Below are positions 10,737 through 20,688 of a stretch of 64,000 bases of DNA, in pieces. The stretch comes from Pantoea sp. Eser. Its GTDB lineage: Bacteria > Pseudomonadota > Gammaproteobacteria > Enterobacterales > Enterobacteriaceae. Location: contig SZZY01000008.1 in the NCBI GenBank assembly GCA_009830035.1, positions 154,650 to 218,649 of the forward strand, written 5' to 3'. Every line of letters begins with the position of its first letter. Position 1 is the stretch's first letter. A program made the position numbers and the translations under genes. Below the pieces are notes generated by a model that worked only from the letters and a program-made list of their open reading frames with translations, searched no databases and was not told where the DNA came from.

Positions 10737-12065
10737 ATGACAGTAACCACATTTTCCGAACTCGAACTCGACGAAAGCCTGTTGCAAGCGCTGCAGGAAA
10801 AAGGCTTTACGCGCCCAACAGTGATTCAGGCTGCTGCAATTCCGCCTGCGCTTGAGGGTCGCGACGTTCTGGGTTCGGCACCTACCGGGACCGGGAAAAC
10901 TGCCGCCTATCTGCTTCCGGCGCTGCAGCACCTGCTTGATTTCCCCCGTAATAAATCTGGCCCGCCCCGCATTCTGATCGTCACACTGACCCGCGAACTG
11001 GCGATGCAGGTCTCCGACCAGGCGCGTGAACTGGCGAAGCATACCCATCTGGATATCGCCACCATCACCGGCGGCGTGGCCTATATGAACCACGCTGAAG
11101 TGTTCAGCGAAAACCAGGACATTGTGGTGGCGACCACCGGTCGTCTGCTGCAATACATCAAAGAAGAGAACTTTGACTGCCGCGCAGTTGAAACGCTGGT
11201 GCTCGATGAAGCGGACCGCATGCTGGACATGGGTTTCGCACAGGATATCGAAACCATCGCGGCAGAAACCCGCTGGCGCAAGCAAACGCTGCTGTTTTCC
11301 GCCACGCTGGAAGGCGAAAACATCAAAGACTTCGCCGAGCGTCTGCTGAACGATCCGGTTGAACTGGAAGCCGATCCCAGCCGCCGTGAACGTAAAAAGA
11401 TCCAGCAGTGGTACTACCGCGCTGACGATCTGGCGCATAAAACCAAATTACTGGTTCACCTGCTGAAACAGCCGGAAGTGACGCGCTGCATCGTGTTTGT
11501 GCGTAAACGTGACCGTCTGCATGAGCTGGTCAGCTGGCTGCACGAAGCGAGGATTCGTAGCAGCTATCTTGAAGGCGAGATGGTGCAGGCGAAGCGTAAT
11601 GAAGCGATTAAGCGTCTGAGTGAGGGCCGGGTGAATGTGCTGGTCGCCACCGACATCGCGGCGCGGGGTATTGATGTTGAGGATGTCAGTCACGTCTTTA
11701 ACTTTGATATGCCGCGCACCGCCGATACCTATCTGCACCGTATTGGCCGTACTGGCCGTGCCGGCCGCAAAGGGATCGCGATTTCGCTGGTCGAAGCGCA
11801 TGACTACGTGCTGCTGGGTAAAATCAGCCGCTACGTTAATGAACCGCTGAAAGGCCGCGTGGTGGATGAGTTGCGTCCTGAGACGCGCGCGCCGCACGCC
11901 AAAACCACCGGAAAACCGTCGAAAAAGGCGCTGGCGAAGCGCACTGAGAAGAAATCCAGCGAAGCTGAAAAACCGAGGGTGAAAAAACGTCACCGCGATG
12001 CCAAAAATATCGGGAAACGCCGCAAGCCGAGCGGCAGCACACCGACTAATGAGAATGCGGAATAG
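10737..12065 (+). CDS. srmB: DEAD-box RNA helicase SrmB
   Basis: ATP-dependent RNA helicase acting early in 50S ribosome assembly. It has 442 residues (E. coli 444). Motifs run in order: Q motif GFTRPTVIQ, motif I APTGTGKT (near 49), motif II LDEADRMLDMG (near 158), motif III SAT (near 189), motif VI HRIGRTGRAG (near 330), then a lysine/arginine-rich tail that binds RNA. A strong terminator follows directly. Confidence 0.97.
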   Translation: MTVTTFSELELDESLLQALQEKGFTRPTVIQAAAIPPALEGRDVLGSAPTGTGKTAAYLLPALQHLLDFPRNKSGPPRILIVTLTRELAMQVSDQARELAKHTHLDIATITGGVAYMNHAEVFSENQDIVVATTGRLLQYIKEENFDCRAVETLVLDEADRMLDMGFAQDIETIAAETRWRKQTLLFSATLEGENIKDFAERLLNDPVELEADPSRRERKKIQQWYYRADDLAHKTKLLVHLLKQPEVTRCIVFVRKRDRLHELVSWLHEARIRSSYLEGEMVQAKRNEAIKRLSEGRVNVLVATDIAARGIDVEDVSHVFNFDMPRTADTYLHRIGRTGRAGRKGIAISLVEAHDYVLLGKISRYVNEPLKGRVVDELRPETRAPHAKTTGKPSKKALAKRTEKKSSEAEKPRVKKRHRDAKNIGKRRKPSGSTPTNENAE

Positions 12066-12079
12066 ATCATCGCATGCAT

Positions 12080-12112
12080 AAAAAAATCGCCTCTGATGAG
12101 GCGATTTTTTTT
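12080..12112. terminator. Rho-independent terminator after srmB
   Basis: An A-run plus ATCGCCTC-TGAT-GAGGCGAT stem followed by eight T's. The symmetry (A7...T8) could make it work in both directions, serving srmB and possibly grcA. Confidence 0.85.
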
Positions 12113-12282
12113 GATTTAATCATCGGTAACAGGCAGTTGATGCCATTTTCACTGCCTGACGGCGATTCGGCGATAACCGCTGCCGCACCGGCAGCCAATC
12201 TGCCTTCTATCTTATTAAGATTCTGATAAAAATTGCTGTGTGCGCTTTGCGTTAATTTTCGGCGCCGGTTAACTGATGTCAC

Positions 12283-12666
12283 TCAGAGACTTTCAGTAAA
12301 AGTACTGGCAATCACGTCGCGTTGCTGCTCTGGCGTCAGTGAGTTAAAACGTACCGCATAACCGGAAACGCGAATGGTCAGCTGCGGATAATTTTCAGGA
12401 TGCTTAACGGCATCTTCCAGTGTTTCACGACGCAGAACGTTGACGTTCGGATGCTGACCGCCTTCGACCCGCACCTGCGGTTTAATTTCTACCGGCACTT
12501 CACGGTAGGTGAATTCATCCAATTCGCTAAGCGCAACCACCTGATCTTCTTCATAGCCGCCTTTGGCACACAGGCAGCGAGCCTAGGCTTTCTCTTCGTC
12601 CAGCAGCCAGAAAGAGTTCAGCAGTTGGGGTTTATTAGTTTGAGTGATCTGGATACCAGTAATCAT
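12283..12666 (-). pseudogene. grcA: Autonomous glycyl radical cofactor GrcA (YfiD), interrupted by one in-frame TAG
   Basis: GrcA replaces the oxygen-damaged C-terminal part of pyruvate formate-lyase. From ATG at 12666 the frame reads [20 protein letters not shown], reaches TAG at codon 28 (12583-12585; Glu in E. coli), then continues in frame to a full 127-residue match including the glycyl-radical box RVSGYAVRF and the end FTESL. The ribosome could restart at a GTG at codon 43 (12540), which would still give the PFL-like radical domain. Otherwise the gene is intact. Confidence 0.9.
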
Positions 12667-12910
12667 GTCAGCGCCTCCAGGGCAATGCGTGAATGAATCA
12701 AATTTGAGGCTCTGGTATAGCACTCTCCCGCGCCGTCAGCCTTGACCTGGGTCAACTTTTACCCGCTGCAAACCGCCCATTTTCACTAACTGACTGATCT
12801 CAAACCGCTGCTGATATTAAATTTTTTTTGCATTATTAAAAATATTTTTGCCCTTCAGCTCAGATGCAAGAACGGCTAAGCTTACGGCACAAACTTTAAG
12901 GGAGTGGATT

Positions 12911-13591
12911 ATGGCTGAAAAGCTGACCTGGCACGACGTGCTGGCTGAAGAGAAACAGAAACCCCATTTTACCGAGACGCTGAAATTAGTGGCGGATGAG
13001 CGCGCTGCGGGCGTGACGGTTTACCCACCGCAAAAGGATGTGTTTAACGCCTTTCGCCTGACTGAGTTAGGCGACGTCAAAGTGGTGATTCTGGGTCAGG
13101 ACCCGTACCACGGCCCTAATCAGGCGCATGGACTGGCCTTTTCGGTGCTGCCCGGCGTGCAGGTTCCTCCGTCCCTTCAAAACATCTACAAAGAGCTGTT
13201 GCAGGACATTCCGGGCTTTCAGAAGCCGGACCATGGCTTTCTCGAAAGCTGGGCGAAACAGGGCGTGATGTTGCTGAATACGGTATTAACAGTCGAAGCG
13301 GGCAAGGCCCATTCCCATGCGCGCTTTGGCTGGGAAACCTTTACCGATAATGTGATTGCCGCGATTAATCAGCATCGTGAAGGGGTAGTGTTTCTGCTGT
13401 GGGGATCTCACGCGCAGAAGAAAGGCAGCATTATTGACCGTCAGCGCCATCACGTATTGCAGGCGCCGCACCCTTCGCCGCTCTCGGCGCATCGGGGCTT
13501 TTTTGGCTGTCAGCACTTCTCGAAAACCAACGCCATGCTGCGTGAAGCCGGTCAGGAACCGATTGACTGGACGCCAGTACTGCCTGAATAA
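12911..13591 (+). CDS. ung: Uracil-DNA glycosylase
   Basis: Removes uracil from DNA, starting base-excision repair. The 226-residue protein starts [20 protein letters not shown] after an AAGGGAG ribosome site. The catalytic water-activating loop [18 protein letters not shown] lies near residues 62-79 and the Leu-intercalation loop [13 protein letters not shown] near 187-199. In E. coli yfiF and trxC follow ung; here grpE follows and yfiF-trxC lie 41 kb away. Confidence 0.98.
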   Translation: MAEKLTWHDVLAEEKQKPHFTETLKLVADERAAGVTVYPPQKDVFNAFRLTELGDVKVVILGQDPYHGPNQAHGLAFSVLPGVQVPPSLQNIYKELLQDIPGFQKPDHGFLESWAKQGVMLLNTVLTVEAGKAHSHARFGWETFTDNVIAAINQHREGVVFLLWGSHAQKKGSIIDRQRHHVLQAPHPSPLSAHRGFFGCQHFSKTNAMLREAGQEPIDWTPVLPE

Positions 13592-13602
13592 GCAGCAAGG
13601 CA

Positions 13603-13628
13603 CACGGCCGCGACACTACGCGGCCGTG
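13603..13628. terminator. Perfect hairpin between ung and grpE
   Basis: CACGGCCGCG-ACACTA-CGCGGCCGTG, a 10-bp perfect stem between convergent ung and grpE. There is no long T run on either side, so it may be a terminator or an mRNA end-stabilising hairpin. Confidence 0.55.
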
Positions 13629-13648
13629 GAAAGGATTCAGGCGTTAAC

Positions 13649-14230
13649 TCAGCCTTTAGCCTTGGCAACCGCGACCATCGCCGGACGCAGTAAGCGACCA
13701 TTCAGCGTGTAGCCACGTTGCATCACCAGCATCACCTGGTTCGGTTCAAACTCTTCAGACTCCATCATCGACATCGCCTGATGCACTTCGGGATTGAACG
13801 GCACGCCAGTTTCGCCCACCACTTCTACTCCGAATTTGCGGACTGCGCCGAGCAGACCTTTCAGGGTCAGTTCAATCCCTTCGATCATCGGAGCCAGCTG
13901 CGCGTCCTCTTTGTTCGCCACTTCCAGCGCACGCTCAAGACTGTCGATCACCGGCAGCAATTCGTTGGCAAACTTCTCAAGGGCGAATTTATGCGCCTTC
14001 TCGACGTCCATTTCGGCACGGCGACGAATGTTCTCAATCTCAGCCTGCGCACGCAGTTGTGCATCACGCACACCGGTTTGCGACTGCGCTAATTCAGCTT
14101 CGAGCTGAGCAATACGCTCATCACGCGGATCCACCTCAGCCGCTGTCTCCGCTTCCTGAGGTTGTTGCTGATCCTGCTGAATTTCGTCTGAGACTTGCTC
14201 GTTTGGGGTGTTCTGTTCTTTACTACTCAT
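13649..14230 (-). CDS. grpE: Nucleotide exchange factor GrpE
   Basis: Co-chaperone that releases ADP from DnaK. It is 193 residues when started at [12 protein letters not shown], where a nine-codon upstream extension lacks support. It has an acidic, glutamine-rich disordered N-terminus, a long coiled coil (about 45-100), and a beta-wing C-terminus with the family signature ending in [16 protein letters not shown]. It is read from a heat-shock promoter. Confidence 0.97.
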   Translation of the reverse strand: MSSKEQNTPNEQVSDEIQQDQQQPQEAETAAEVDPRDERIAQLEAELAQSQTGVRDAQLRAQAEIENIRRRAEMDVEKAHKFALEKFANELLPVIDSLERALEVANKEDAQLAPMIEGIELTLKGLLGAVRKFGVEVVGETGVPFNPEVHQAMSMMESEEFEPNQVMLVMQRGYTLNGRLLRPAMVAVAKAKG

Positions 14231-14272
14231 GAATTTCTCCGCGTTTTGCACATTCATTTCGCTGGTTGGCTT

Positions 14273-14303
14273 ATTATGGGGATCGGTTTGACGGTTTCAA
14301 GGG
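14273..14303 (-). promoter_or_regulatory. Sigma-32 heat-shock promoter of grpE
   Basis: Minus strand: CCCTTGAAA, about 14 bases, then CCCCATAAT, which fits the sigma-32 consensus CTTGAA / CCCCATNT with normal spacing. It lies about 45 bases before the grpE start. Confidence 0.8.
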
Positions 14304-14353
14304 AACCTATCACATTGTCTTGCCGTTTTGGCTTAATAAGGAACACCCACTCG

Positions 14354-15232
14354 ATGAACAAACACTTTAACTGCATTGGTATTGTGGGTCATCCACGCCA
14401 TCCCACCGCGTTAACCACGCATGAGATGCTCTGGCGCTGGCTGACCGCCAAAGGTTATCAAGTGATCGTGGAGAAGCAAATCGCGCAGGAGCTGGCGCTA
14501 CACGACGTCCAGACCGGGACGCTGGCTGAGATTGGTCAGCAGGCGGATCTGGCGGTGGTGGTCGGCGGTGACGGCAATATGCTGGGCGCGGCCCGCGTGC
14601 TGGCGCGCTATGACATCAAGGTCATTGGCATTAACCGCGGCAACCTCGGCTTTCTTACCGATCTCGACCCGGATAATGCGCAGCAGCAGCTGGATGAAGT
14701 GTTGCAGGGCAACTACTTCGTTGAGAGCCGCTTTTTGCTGGAAGCCGAGGTATGTAAATCAGACTGTTCGCCACGCATTGGTTCGGCAATCAATGAAGTG
14801 GTGCTGCATCCCGGTAAAGTGGCGCACATGATCGAGTTTGAAGTCTATATCGATGAAGTGTTTGCCTTTTCCCAGCGCTCAGACGGCCTGATTATCTCCA
14901 CGCCCACCGGTTCCACCGCCTACTCGCTTTCTGCCGGCGGCCCGATACTCACGCCTTCGCTGGAGGCAATTGTGCTGGTGCCGATGTTCCCGCATACGCT
15001 GTCGGCCCGTCCGCTGGTGATTAACAGCAGCAGTACCATCCGGTTGCGCTTTTCTTCACGCCGGAGCGAACTGGAGATTAGCTGCGACAGCCAGATTGCG
15101 CTGCCGATCCAAGAAAGCGAGGATGTGCTGATTCGGCGCAGTGCCAGTCACCTTAATCTGATTCACCCTAAAAATTACAGCTATTTCAATACGCTGAGTT
15201 CGAAACTGGGCTGGTCAAAAAAATTGTTCTGA
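14354..15232 (+). CDS. nadK: NAD kinase
   Basis: ATP-dependent NAD+ kinase, the source of NADP+. It is 292 residues, the E. coli length, starting [19 protein letters not shown]. The diagnostic GGDGNML motif lies near residue 72 and the NAD-binding [14 protein letters not shown] near 187-200. It is divergent from grpE, as in E. coli, and precedes recN. Confidence 0.97.
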   Translation: MNKHFNCIGIVGHPRHPTALTTHEMLWRWLTAKGYQVIVEKQIAQELALHDVQTGTLAEIGQQADLAVVVGGDGNMLGAARVLARYDIKVIGINRGNLGFLTDLDPDNAQQQLDEVLQGNYFVESRFLLEAEVCKSDCSPRIGSAINEVVLHPGKVAHMIEFEVYIDEVFAFSQRSDGLIISTPTGSTAYSLSAGGPILTPSLEAIVLVPMFPHTLSARPLVINSSSTIRLRFSSRRSELEISCDSQIALPIQESEDVLIRRSASHLNLIHPKNYSYFNTLSSKLGWSKKLF

Positions 15233-15250
15233 AAAGCCGCGCCGCCTCTT

Positions 15251-15292
15251 TACTGGATAAAATTCCAGTTTATACTGTATGAAAAACCATAT
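15251..15292 (+). promoter_or_regulatory. LexA operators before recN
   Basis: Two tandem SOS-box-like sequences: TACTGGATAAAATTCCAGTT (15251-15270; CTGG-N8-CCAG) and TACTGTATGAAAAACCATAT (15273-15292; only the left half is strong). E. coli recN has tandem LexA boxes at the same place. TCATACAG at 15301-15308 also forms an inverted repeat with CTGTATGA at 15275. Confidence 0.65.
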
Positions 15293-15316
15293 GTGTTTAT
15301 TCATACAGGTGAACCT

Positions 15317-16978
15317 ATGCTGGCCCAACTGACCATCAGTAATTTCGCTATCGTTCGTGAGCTCGACATTGATTTCCAATGCGGTATGACAGCAATCACG
15401 GGTGAGACCGGTGCCGGTAAATCTATCGCGATTGATGCCCTGGGATTATGCCTAGGCGGTCGCGCAGATGCCGACATGGTGCGTCAGGGTGCTAGCCGGG
15501 CCGATCTTTGCGCCCGCTTCCAGCTTAAGTCCTCCCCTTCTGCTCAGCGCTGGCTGGTGGATAACCATCTGGATGATGGCAATGAGTGTCTGCTGCGGCG
15601 GGTGATTAGCGCGGACGGACGTTCACGCGGGTTCATCAACGGCACGGCGGTTCCGCTGTCGCAGCTGCGCCATATCGGCCAGCTACTGATTCAGATTCAC
15701 GGCCAGCACGCGCACCAGTTGCTGCTCAAGCCCGAGCACCAAAAACACCTGCTGGATGCCTACGCCGGTCATGACGATCTGCTGCAGCGCATGCGTAGCA
15801 ATTATCAGACTTGGCACCAGAGCTGCCGCACCCTGGTGCTGCATCAGCAGCAGGCTCAGGAGCGTGAAGCGCGTCGCGAGCTGCTGCAATATCAGCTGAA
15901 AGAGCTGAACGAGTTTGCGCCGCAGGCCGGCGAATATGAGCAGATTGACGAAGAGTACAAGCGGCTGGCAAACAGCGGACAGCTGCTTTCGACCAGTCAG
16001 CAGGCGCTACAACTGCTTGCGGATAGCGACGACAACAATCTGTGCAGCCTACTCTACAGCGCACGTGAGATGCTCTCTGAGCTGACCTCGCTGGATGAGA
16101 AACTGAACGGTGTTTATAACCTACTGGAAGAAGCGGCCATTCAGCTGAGTGAAGCCAGCGACGAACTGCGTCACTATTGCGACAGTCTCGATCTTGATCC
16201 GAATCGCCTGTATGAACTGGAGCTGCGCATTTCACGCCGGATCGCCCTGGCACGTAAGCATCACGTTACGCCGGAAAATCTGCCCGAACTGCATCAGCAG
16301 TTGCTGGCGGAAGCGGAGCTGCTGTCACAGCATGAAAGCTATCAGGAGAGCCTGCAGTCACTGGTTGGCGAGCACTATCAGGCTGCCCTGTTAAGCGCTG
16401 AGCAGCTTCATCAGCAGCGCACTCAGTACGCCGAAGAGCTGCAGCAGCTGATTACCCAGAGTATGCATCTGCTCTCTATGCCGCACGGCCAGTTTAAGAT
16501 TGCCCTGACCTTTAACCCGGAGCAGCTGACTGCAGAAGGCGCCAGCCGCATCGACTTCCAGGTGACGACTAACCCTGGTCAGCCGCTGCAGCCGCTGGGC
16601 AAAGTTGCCTCCGGCGGTGAGCTGTCCCGTATCGCCCTGGCGATTCAGGTAATCACCGCGAAGAAAATGGAAACGCCAGCGATGATTTTCGATGAAGTCG
16701 ATGTCGGGATCAGCGGTCCGACCGCCGCCGTGGTAGGTAAACTGATGCGCCAGCTGGGTGAATCAACTCAGGTGATGTGTTTGACTCACCTGCCTCAGGT
16801 AGCAGGATGTGGTCATCAGCACTTCTTTGTCAGCAAAGAGACCGATGGCGCAATGACTGAAACCCATATGCAGCCGCTGGACAAACGCGCGCGGCTGCAG
16901 GAACTGGCGCGACTGCTGGGCGGTAGCGAGGTCACACGCAACACCTTGGCTAACGCCAAAGAACTTTTAGCCGCCTGA
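15317..16978 (+). CDS. recN: DNA repair protein RecN
   Basis: SMC-like ATPase induced by DNA damage that helps repair double-strand breaks. It is 553 residues, as in E. coli, starting [20 protein letters not shown]. Walker [13 protein letters not shown] lies near residue 29, a long coiled coil fills the middle, the ABC signature [10 protein letters not shown] lies near 434, and Walker [13 protein letters not shown] near 456. The frame is intact behind SOS boxes. Confidence 0.97.
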   Translation: MLAQLTISNFAIVRELDIDFQCGMTAITGETGAGKSIAIDALGLCLGGRADADMVRQGASRADLCARFQLKSSPSAQRWLVDNHLDDGNECLLRRVISADGRSRGFINGTAVPLSQLRHIGQLLIQIHGQHAHQLLLKPEHQKHLLDAYAGHDDLLQRMRSNYQTWHQSCRTLVLHQQQAQEREARRELLQYQLKELNEFAPQAGEYEQIDEEYKRLANSGQLLSTSQQALQLLADSDDNNLCSLLYSAREMLSELTSLDEKLNGVYNLLEEAAIQLSEASDELRHYCDSLDLDPNRLYELELRISRRIALARKHHVTPENLPELHQQLLAEAELLSQHESYQESLQSLVGEHYQAALLSAEQLHQQRTQYAEELQQLITQSMHLLSMPHGQFKIALTFNPEQLTAEGASRIDFQVTTNPGQPLQPLGKVASGGELSRIALAIQVITAKKMETPAMIFDEVDVGISGPTAAVVGKLMRQLGESTQVMCLTHLPQVAGCGHQHFFVSKETDGAMTETHMQPLDKRARLQELARLLGGSEVTRNTLANAKELLAA

Positions 16979-17164
16979 TAGCGCACTTTTTTAACCTGAC
17001 GTGGTCATATGCATGCTCTGTAGAGGTTCCCAATAGCGAAAAAGTTTATTATTATCGGCACTTATGTCGCCAAAGTAATAAAGCCTGCCGCAGGCAGAGT
17101 TCAGATTTTGTTGGCAAAAAAACAGCCTGTAAAAGGCGTTTGGCCACGGAAAAGGAATGTATAG

Positions 17165-17512
17165 ATGCGCTGTAAAACGCTGACTGCCGCGGCAGTGGTA
17201 ACGTTGATGATGACCGCTGGATGTTCCACCTTAGAGCGCGTGGTATATCGTCCTGATATCAACCAGGGTAACTATCTGGTTGCCAATGATGTGGCCAAGA
17301 TTCACACCGGTATGACCCAGCAGCAGGTGGCTTACACGCTCGGTACGCCAATGATGAAAGATCCGTTCGGCAGCAACGTCTGGTATTACGTGTTCCGTCA
17401 GGAACCAGGCCATGAGCGCGTACAGCAGCAGACGCTGACGCTCAATTTTGATGGTAACGGCGTCCTGACCAATATCGACAATAAGCCGAATCTGGCGCAA
17501 AAAAGCGACTAA
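17165..17512 (+). CDS. bamE: Outer-membrane assembly lipoprotein BamE (SmpA)
   Basis: Small lipoprotein of the BAM complex that inserts beta-barrel proteins in the outer membrane. It has 115 residues, with a signal peptide and lipobox ending in MTAGC (Cys near residue 20) and the SmpA/OmlA fold with the conserved YVLGTP-like segment ([12 protein letters not shown]). Confidence 0.97.
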   Translation: MRCKTLTAAAVVTLMMTAGCSTLERVVYRPDINQGNYLVANDVAKIHTGMTQQQVAYTLGTPMMKDPFGSNVWYYVFRQEPGHERVQQQTLTLNFDGNGVLTNIDNKPNLAQKSD

Positions 17513-17526
17513 CCAAACAACAGACA

Positions 17527-17556
17527 GCAAAAAAGGCGCACTGAGCGCCTTTTTTA
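17527..17556. terminator. Bidirectional terminator between bamE and rnfH
   Basis: AAAAAAGGCGC-ACTGA-GCGCCTTTTTT, a symmetric stem with A and T runs, placed between convergent bamE and rnfH. Confidence 0.85.
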
Positions 17557-17601
17557 TGCTGCCGACGATCACCAGGGCATTGCTGTCCTGCTGCCTGCTG
17601 T

Positions 17602-17895
17602 TTACTTTTTAGCAGATGCTGAGCGCTCTGCGCGTTGACGACGTAGCTCTTTAGGATCGGCGATCAACGGTCGATAAATTTCAATCCGATCGCCTTCATC
17701 CACTACATCACTGAGCTTTACTGCCCGGCTGTAGATACCTACTTTATTGCTGCTGAGGTCGATTTCACGGCGCAGTTCTAGAATTCCGGATTGCTGTATC
17801 GCCTGCTCTACCGTGCTGCCCTGCTCCACTTTGACGTAAAGCTGGTATTGCTTTTCAGGCAGCGCGTAGACCACCTCAACCGAAATATCAGACAC
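17602..17895 (-). CDS. rnfH: RnfH family ubiquitin-fold protein (YfjF)
   Basis: Small protein of the RnfH family with a beta-grasp fold; its cellular role is not well known. A GTG start at 17895 ([20 protein letters not shown]) gives 97 residues, close to E. coli's 96. It includes the conserved segment NKVGIYSR...[17 protein letters not shown] and a basic C-terminus. The GTG overlaps the last 8 bases of ratA. Confidence 0.9.
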   Translation of the reverse strand: MSDISVEVVYALPEKQYQLYVKVEQGSTVEQAIQQSGILELRREIDLSSNKVGIYSRAVKLSDVVDEGDRIEIYRPLIADPKELRRQRAERSASAKK

Positions 17896-18322
17896 TGTAA
17901 ACCTGTTTGGCACGCTGCGTGAAAGCCTGCACCATACTGTTGGCCAGCTCTTTGAAGATCCGACCAAAGGCCATCTCTACCAGCATGTTGGTGAATTCAA
18001 ACTCCAGGCTTAACTCAACCTTGCAGGCGTCATCGCCCAGCGAGATGAATTTCCAGCCGCCGGTCAGCTTACGGAACGGCCCGTCAACCAGCTGCATATG
18101 AATGCTCTGGTTATCCGTCAGGGTATTGCGGGTGGTAAATGTTTTGCTAATGCCTGCTTTGGACACATCCACGGACGCGGTCATTTGATTCTCTGACGCA
18201 TCCAGCACGCGGCTTCCGGTGCAACCCGGCAGGAATTGCGGATAAGCATCCACATCATTTACAAGTTTGTACATCTGTCCGGCACTAAACGGGACCAGCG
18301 CCGAACGACTAATCTGAGCCAT
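17888..18322 (-). CDS. ratA: RatA, START/polyketide-cyclase fold protein
   Basis: Protein of the START-like superfamily, 144 residues ([20 protein letters not shown]). E. coli RatA binds 50S subunits and was described as inhibiting 70S formation. The family is also related to mitochondrial Coq10, so a lipid or quinone role is possible. It is translated together with overlapping rnfH. Confidence 0.93.
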   Translation of the reverse strand: MAQISRSALVPFSAGQMYKLVNDVDAYPQFLPGCTGSRVLDASENQMTASVDVSKAGISKTFTTRNTLTDNQSIHMQLVDGPFRKLTGGWKFISLGDDACKVELSLEFEFTNMLVEMAFGRIFKELANSMVQAFTQRAKQVYSV

Positions 18323-18481
18323 AATGTTTCCTGTCCATCACGAAACCGCTGAATAATAGCATTTTCAGCGATTAAACAAAAATGCCCCCTGAGTAAGGGT
18401 GTGCTAGAATATCCCGTTTCCTGCTGCCCCGCTGGACTGGGGATGCGATAACCGACTAAGTGATGTAAAATACGCCGCACT

Positions 18482-18964
18482 ATGACAAAGAAAAAATCAC
18501 ACAAACCCGGTTCTGCCACTGTTGCCATGAACAAACGCGCCCGCCACGAATACTTCATTGAAGAGGAGTATGAAGCGGGATTATCGTTGCAAGGATGGGA
18601 AGTTAAATCACTTCGTGCCGGCAAAGCCAACATCAGCGACAGCTATATTCTGCTTCGCGATGGCGAAGCGTTCCTGTTTGGTTCAACCTTTCAACCCTTA
18701 GCCGTTGCCTCCAGCCATGTGGTGTGCGATCCCACACGTAGCCGTAAGCTACTGCTGAAGCAACGTGAGCTGGATTCACTGTATGGCCGCGTCAATCGCG
18801 AAGGTTATACCATCGTGGCGCTCTCGCTCTACTGGAAGAACGCCTGGTGTAAACTGAAGATTGGTGTTGCACGCGGTAAGAAAGAACATGATAAACGTGA
18901 CGATATCAAAGACCGCGAATGGCAACTGGATAAAGCACGTATCATGAAGAATTCAAAGCGTTAA
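18482..18964 (+). CDS. smpB: tmRNA-binding protein SmpB
   Basis: Partner of tmRNA in trans-translation; occupies the decoding site in place of a codon-anticodon pair. It has 160 residues, with the conserved beta-barrel ([20 protein letters not shown]) and the basic C-terminal tail [20 protein letters not shown] that enters the mRNA channel. ssrA follows 43 bases later. Confidence 0.98.
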   Translation: MTKKKSHKPGSATVAMNKRARHEYFIEEEYEAGLSLQGWEVKSLRAGKANISDSYILLRDGEAFLFGSTFQPLAVASSHVVCDPTRSRKLLLKQRELDSLYGRVNREGYTIVALSLYWKNAWCKLKIGVARGKKEHDKRDDIKDREWQLDKARIMKNSKR

Positions 18965-19007
18965 GCGCTGGATTCTGACCTGCTTTTTTGCTAGTATTCG
19001 AAGTTCT

Positions 19008-19370
19008 GGGGCTGATTCTGGATTCGACGGGATTGTAAAGCCTTAGGAGCATGCCGAGGGGCGGTTTGCCTCGTAAAAAGCCGCAAAAAAATAGTCGCAA
19101 ACGACGAAAACTACGCACTAGCAGCTTAATAACCTGCTTAGAGCCCCCTCTCCCTAGCTTCCGCTCTTAAGACGGGGATCAAGAGAGGTCAAACCCAAAA
19201 GAGATCGCGTGGATGCCCTGCCTGGGGTTGAAGCGTTAAATCCAATCAGGCTAGTCTGTCAGTGGCGTGTCCGTTCGCAGCTGACCGGCGAATGTAAAAA
19301 CTGGACTAAGCATGTAGTTCCGACGGTGTAGTAATTTCGGACGCGGGTTCAACTCCCGCCAGCTCCACCA
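19008..19370 (+). ncRNA. ssrA: Transfer-messenger RNA (tmRNA)
   Basis: 363 bases from GGGGCTGATTCTGGATTCGA to the tRNA-like end ...CGGGTTC...CTCCACCA, the E. coli length. The tag frame at 19097-19129 encodes ANDENYALAA and two TAA stops follow. With SmpB it frees stalled ribosomes and marks the product for ClpXP. Its 3' end is a well-known integration site for P4-like elements, and a truncated integrase gene follows here. Confidence 0.98.
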
Positions 19371-19404
19371 AAATTCTTGGTTGATGGTTACCAGAACCAT
19401 CATC

Positions 19405-19425
19405 GAAGTCCTGAGAGCCCGCAAG
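19405..19425 (+). repeat. Left copy of a 21-base direct repeat bounding the island
   Basis: GAAGTCCTGAGAGCCCGCAAG lies at the start of the terminator after ssrA. A 19/21 match (GAAGTCCTGACAGCCCACAAG) occurs at 29122-29142. The pair brackets the integrase remnant and defence genes and may mark island borders, although the copies are not at the exact ssrA 3' end. Confidence 0.45.
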
Positions 19426-19451
19426 GCGTAAGTAAGTCTTGCGGGCTTTTA
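19416..19451 (+). terminator. Rho-independent terminator downstream of ssrA
   Basis: AGCCCGCAAG-12-base loop-CTTGCGGGCT followed by TTTT: a 10-bp perfect stem 46 bases after the tmRNA. Confidence 0.85.
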
Positions 19452-19507
19452 GGCACCTCATAAAGCATTATTGTTTTTGAGGTGCCTAAAACTATGGAAA
19501 CCCGGCA

Positions 19508-19776
19508 ATGGCAAGACAAACTAAACCTTTATCCGTCAAGGAAATCGAATCCGCCAAACCCAGGGAGCGGACTACGTTCTTTATCATGGCGATGGCCTTG
19601 AGCTACTCATCAAATCAAGTGGCAGTAAAATCTGGCAGTTTCGCTACATTCGCCTTGTCACCAAGAAGCGTGCGAAGAAGAGCATCGGCCCCTATCCGTC
19701 AGTCACACTTGCCGATGCTCGAAGCTATCGGGCTGAATCCCGCCGCGCCAACGGCCTTTTTGTTACAGCCCCGTAA
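19508..19776 (+). pseudogene. P4/CP4-57-type tyrosine integrase, truncated and frameshifted remnant
   Basis: The frame opens MARQTKPLSVKEIESAKP, the usual start of P4-family integrases. A 1-base loss in a C run near 19560 shifts it, after which the next frame continues the integrase N-terminal DUF4102 domain (ADYVLYHGDGLELLIKSSGS, IWQFRYIRL, KKSIGPYPSVTLADAR). It then ends after 22 kDa-scale core domains would be expected: the catalytic R-H-R-Y domain is missing completely. Its place just after ssrA matches intA of the E. coli CP4-57 prophage. Confidence 0.9.
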
Positions 19777-20213
19777 TTCTTAAGTTTCACCTAGACGGGC
19801 AGGTTATTCTGTATACTGCTCATGAATGCTTGTGATTTCCCTCAATATCTTGATATGCCGTGAAAACAGATGGTTGCAAGCGGCTTTGGCAGTGCAGACT
19901 GCATCTTTGCCTGTCATCCCAGAGATAAGCAGGATGCGCGGGCAGCGATTACCGCAGCTAAAACGGCTGGTGCAAATTTTGAAGACTTTGAGAAAGAAAT
20001 GGTCTGGCATATTTATAAGCAAGTAACTACACAAGGAATGCTACAAACTCACATCGCTAAAGAGGTTGCCACCGCTAAAAAATGTGGTGATACAACGCGC
20101 CGCCAATGCGGCTCGTTCTTATATACGTACACATCTAATTACGGCACCAGCCCGGAAAATCAGGTGATTCGTCCAATGATAAAGCCATCAAAGTGTGCTC
20201 GGTTATATTGTTA
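19777..20213. other. Island region with no assignable gene
   Basis: A plus-strand open frame (19870-20262) reads through here with segments such as NFEDFEKEMVWHIYKQVTT. It has no ribosome site, its end overlaps a better-supported minus-strand gene, and I do not recognise it. It may be a decayed island gene. Confidence 0.25.
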
Positions 20214-20423
20214 TCAGGCAGCATCTATCGCCAGTCGGTGCATTTCATTAAGAGCAAACTGACGGATAGCCCTCGTCTCTGCTTCATCTAGCACATATAT
20301 GCCAATCAAGATGTAGAATGCTTCATACCACTTGTAACTCAGCATGTTTCCTGTTGAACGGTAACTGGAACGGAACTCAGCGGTAGCGCTAATGATAACC
20401 AGTAGCAAGTCGACATTTTTCAT
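20214..20423 (-). CDS. Small hypothetical protein of the ssrA island
   Basis: 69 residues (MKNVDLLLVIISATAEFRSS...) with a strong AAGGAG ribosome site 5 bases before ATG, which is the main support. The N-terminus is hydrophobic (residues 4-12) and the rest is mixed helical, ending EMHRLAIDAA. I do not recognise a family. It lies between the integrase remnant and the defence genes and may be a small accessory or regulatory protein of the element. Confidence 0.5.
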   Translation of the reverse strand: MKNVDLLLVIISATAEFRSSYRSTGNMLSYKWYEAFYILIGIYVLDEAETRAIRQFALNEMHRLAIDAA

Positions 20424-20688
20424 TATGGCTCCTTAAGTTTGCGCGGGGGGTATCTCGCACTTCACTGGTGGTGATCGTGCCATCACGACAAAATTCAAAA
20501 ACACTATTATTTCATGGTTTTCAACGCTAACTGGACGTGCAGCGTTTTCAGTCCATCTTTGGTAACTGCTCGGGATTACAAGTAATAATCCCCCCGTAAT
20601 TATTTTTAACTGTAATATTAATACTATAGATTTAGCTGTAGTGATGCGTTTTTGATGTCTTTTTTACATAAGTTAAGGAGGAGAATTA
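20424..20688. other. AT-rich intergenic region before the small secreted protein gene
   Basis: Divergent spacer. A run TTAACTGTAATATTAATACTATAG near 20608-20631 looks like a promoter region for the plus-strand gene at 20689. Nothing else is recognised. Confidence 0.3.

Noticed and set aside
10668..11438. Long minus-strand open frame opposite srmB
   Set aside because: It is antisense to a clear DEAD-box helicase gene, has no ribosome site or family likeness, and follows codon bias of the real gene.
12067..12282. 71-codon minus-strand frame between srmB and grcA
   Set aside because: It spans the srmB terminator and has no coding features.
19870..20262. 130-codon plus-strand frame in the island
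   Set aside because: No ribosome site, overlaps the better-supported minus-strand gene at 20214-20423, and no family recognised; kept only as a region note.
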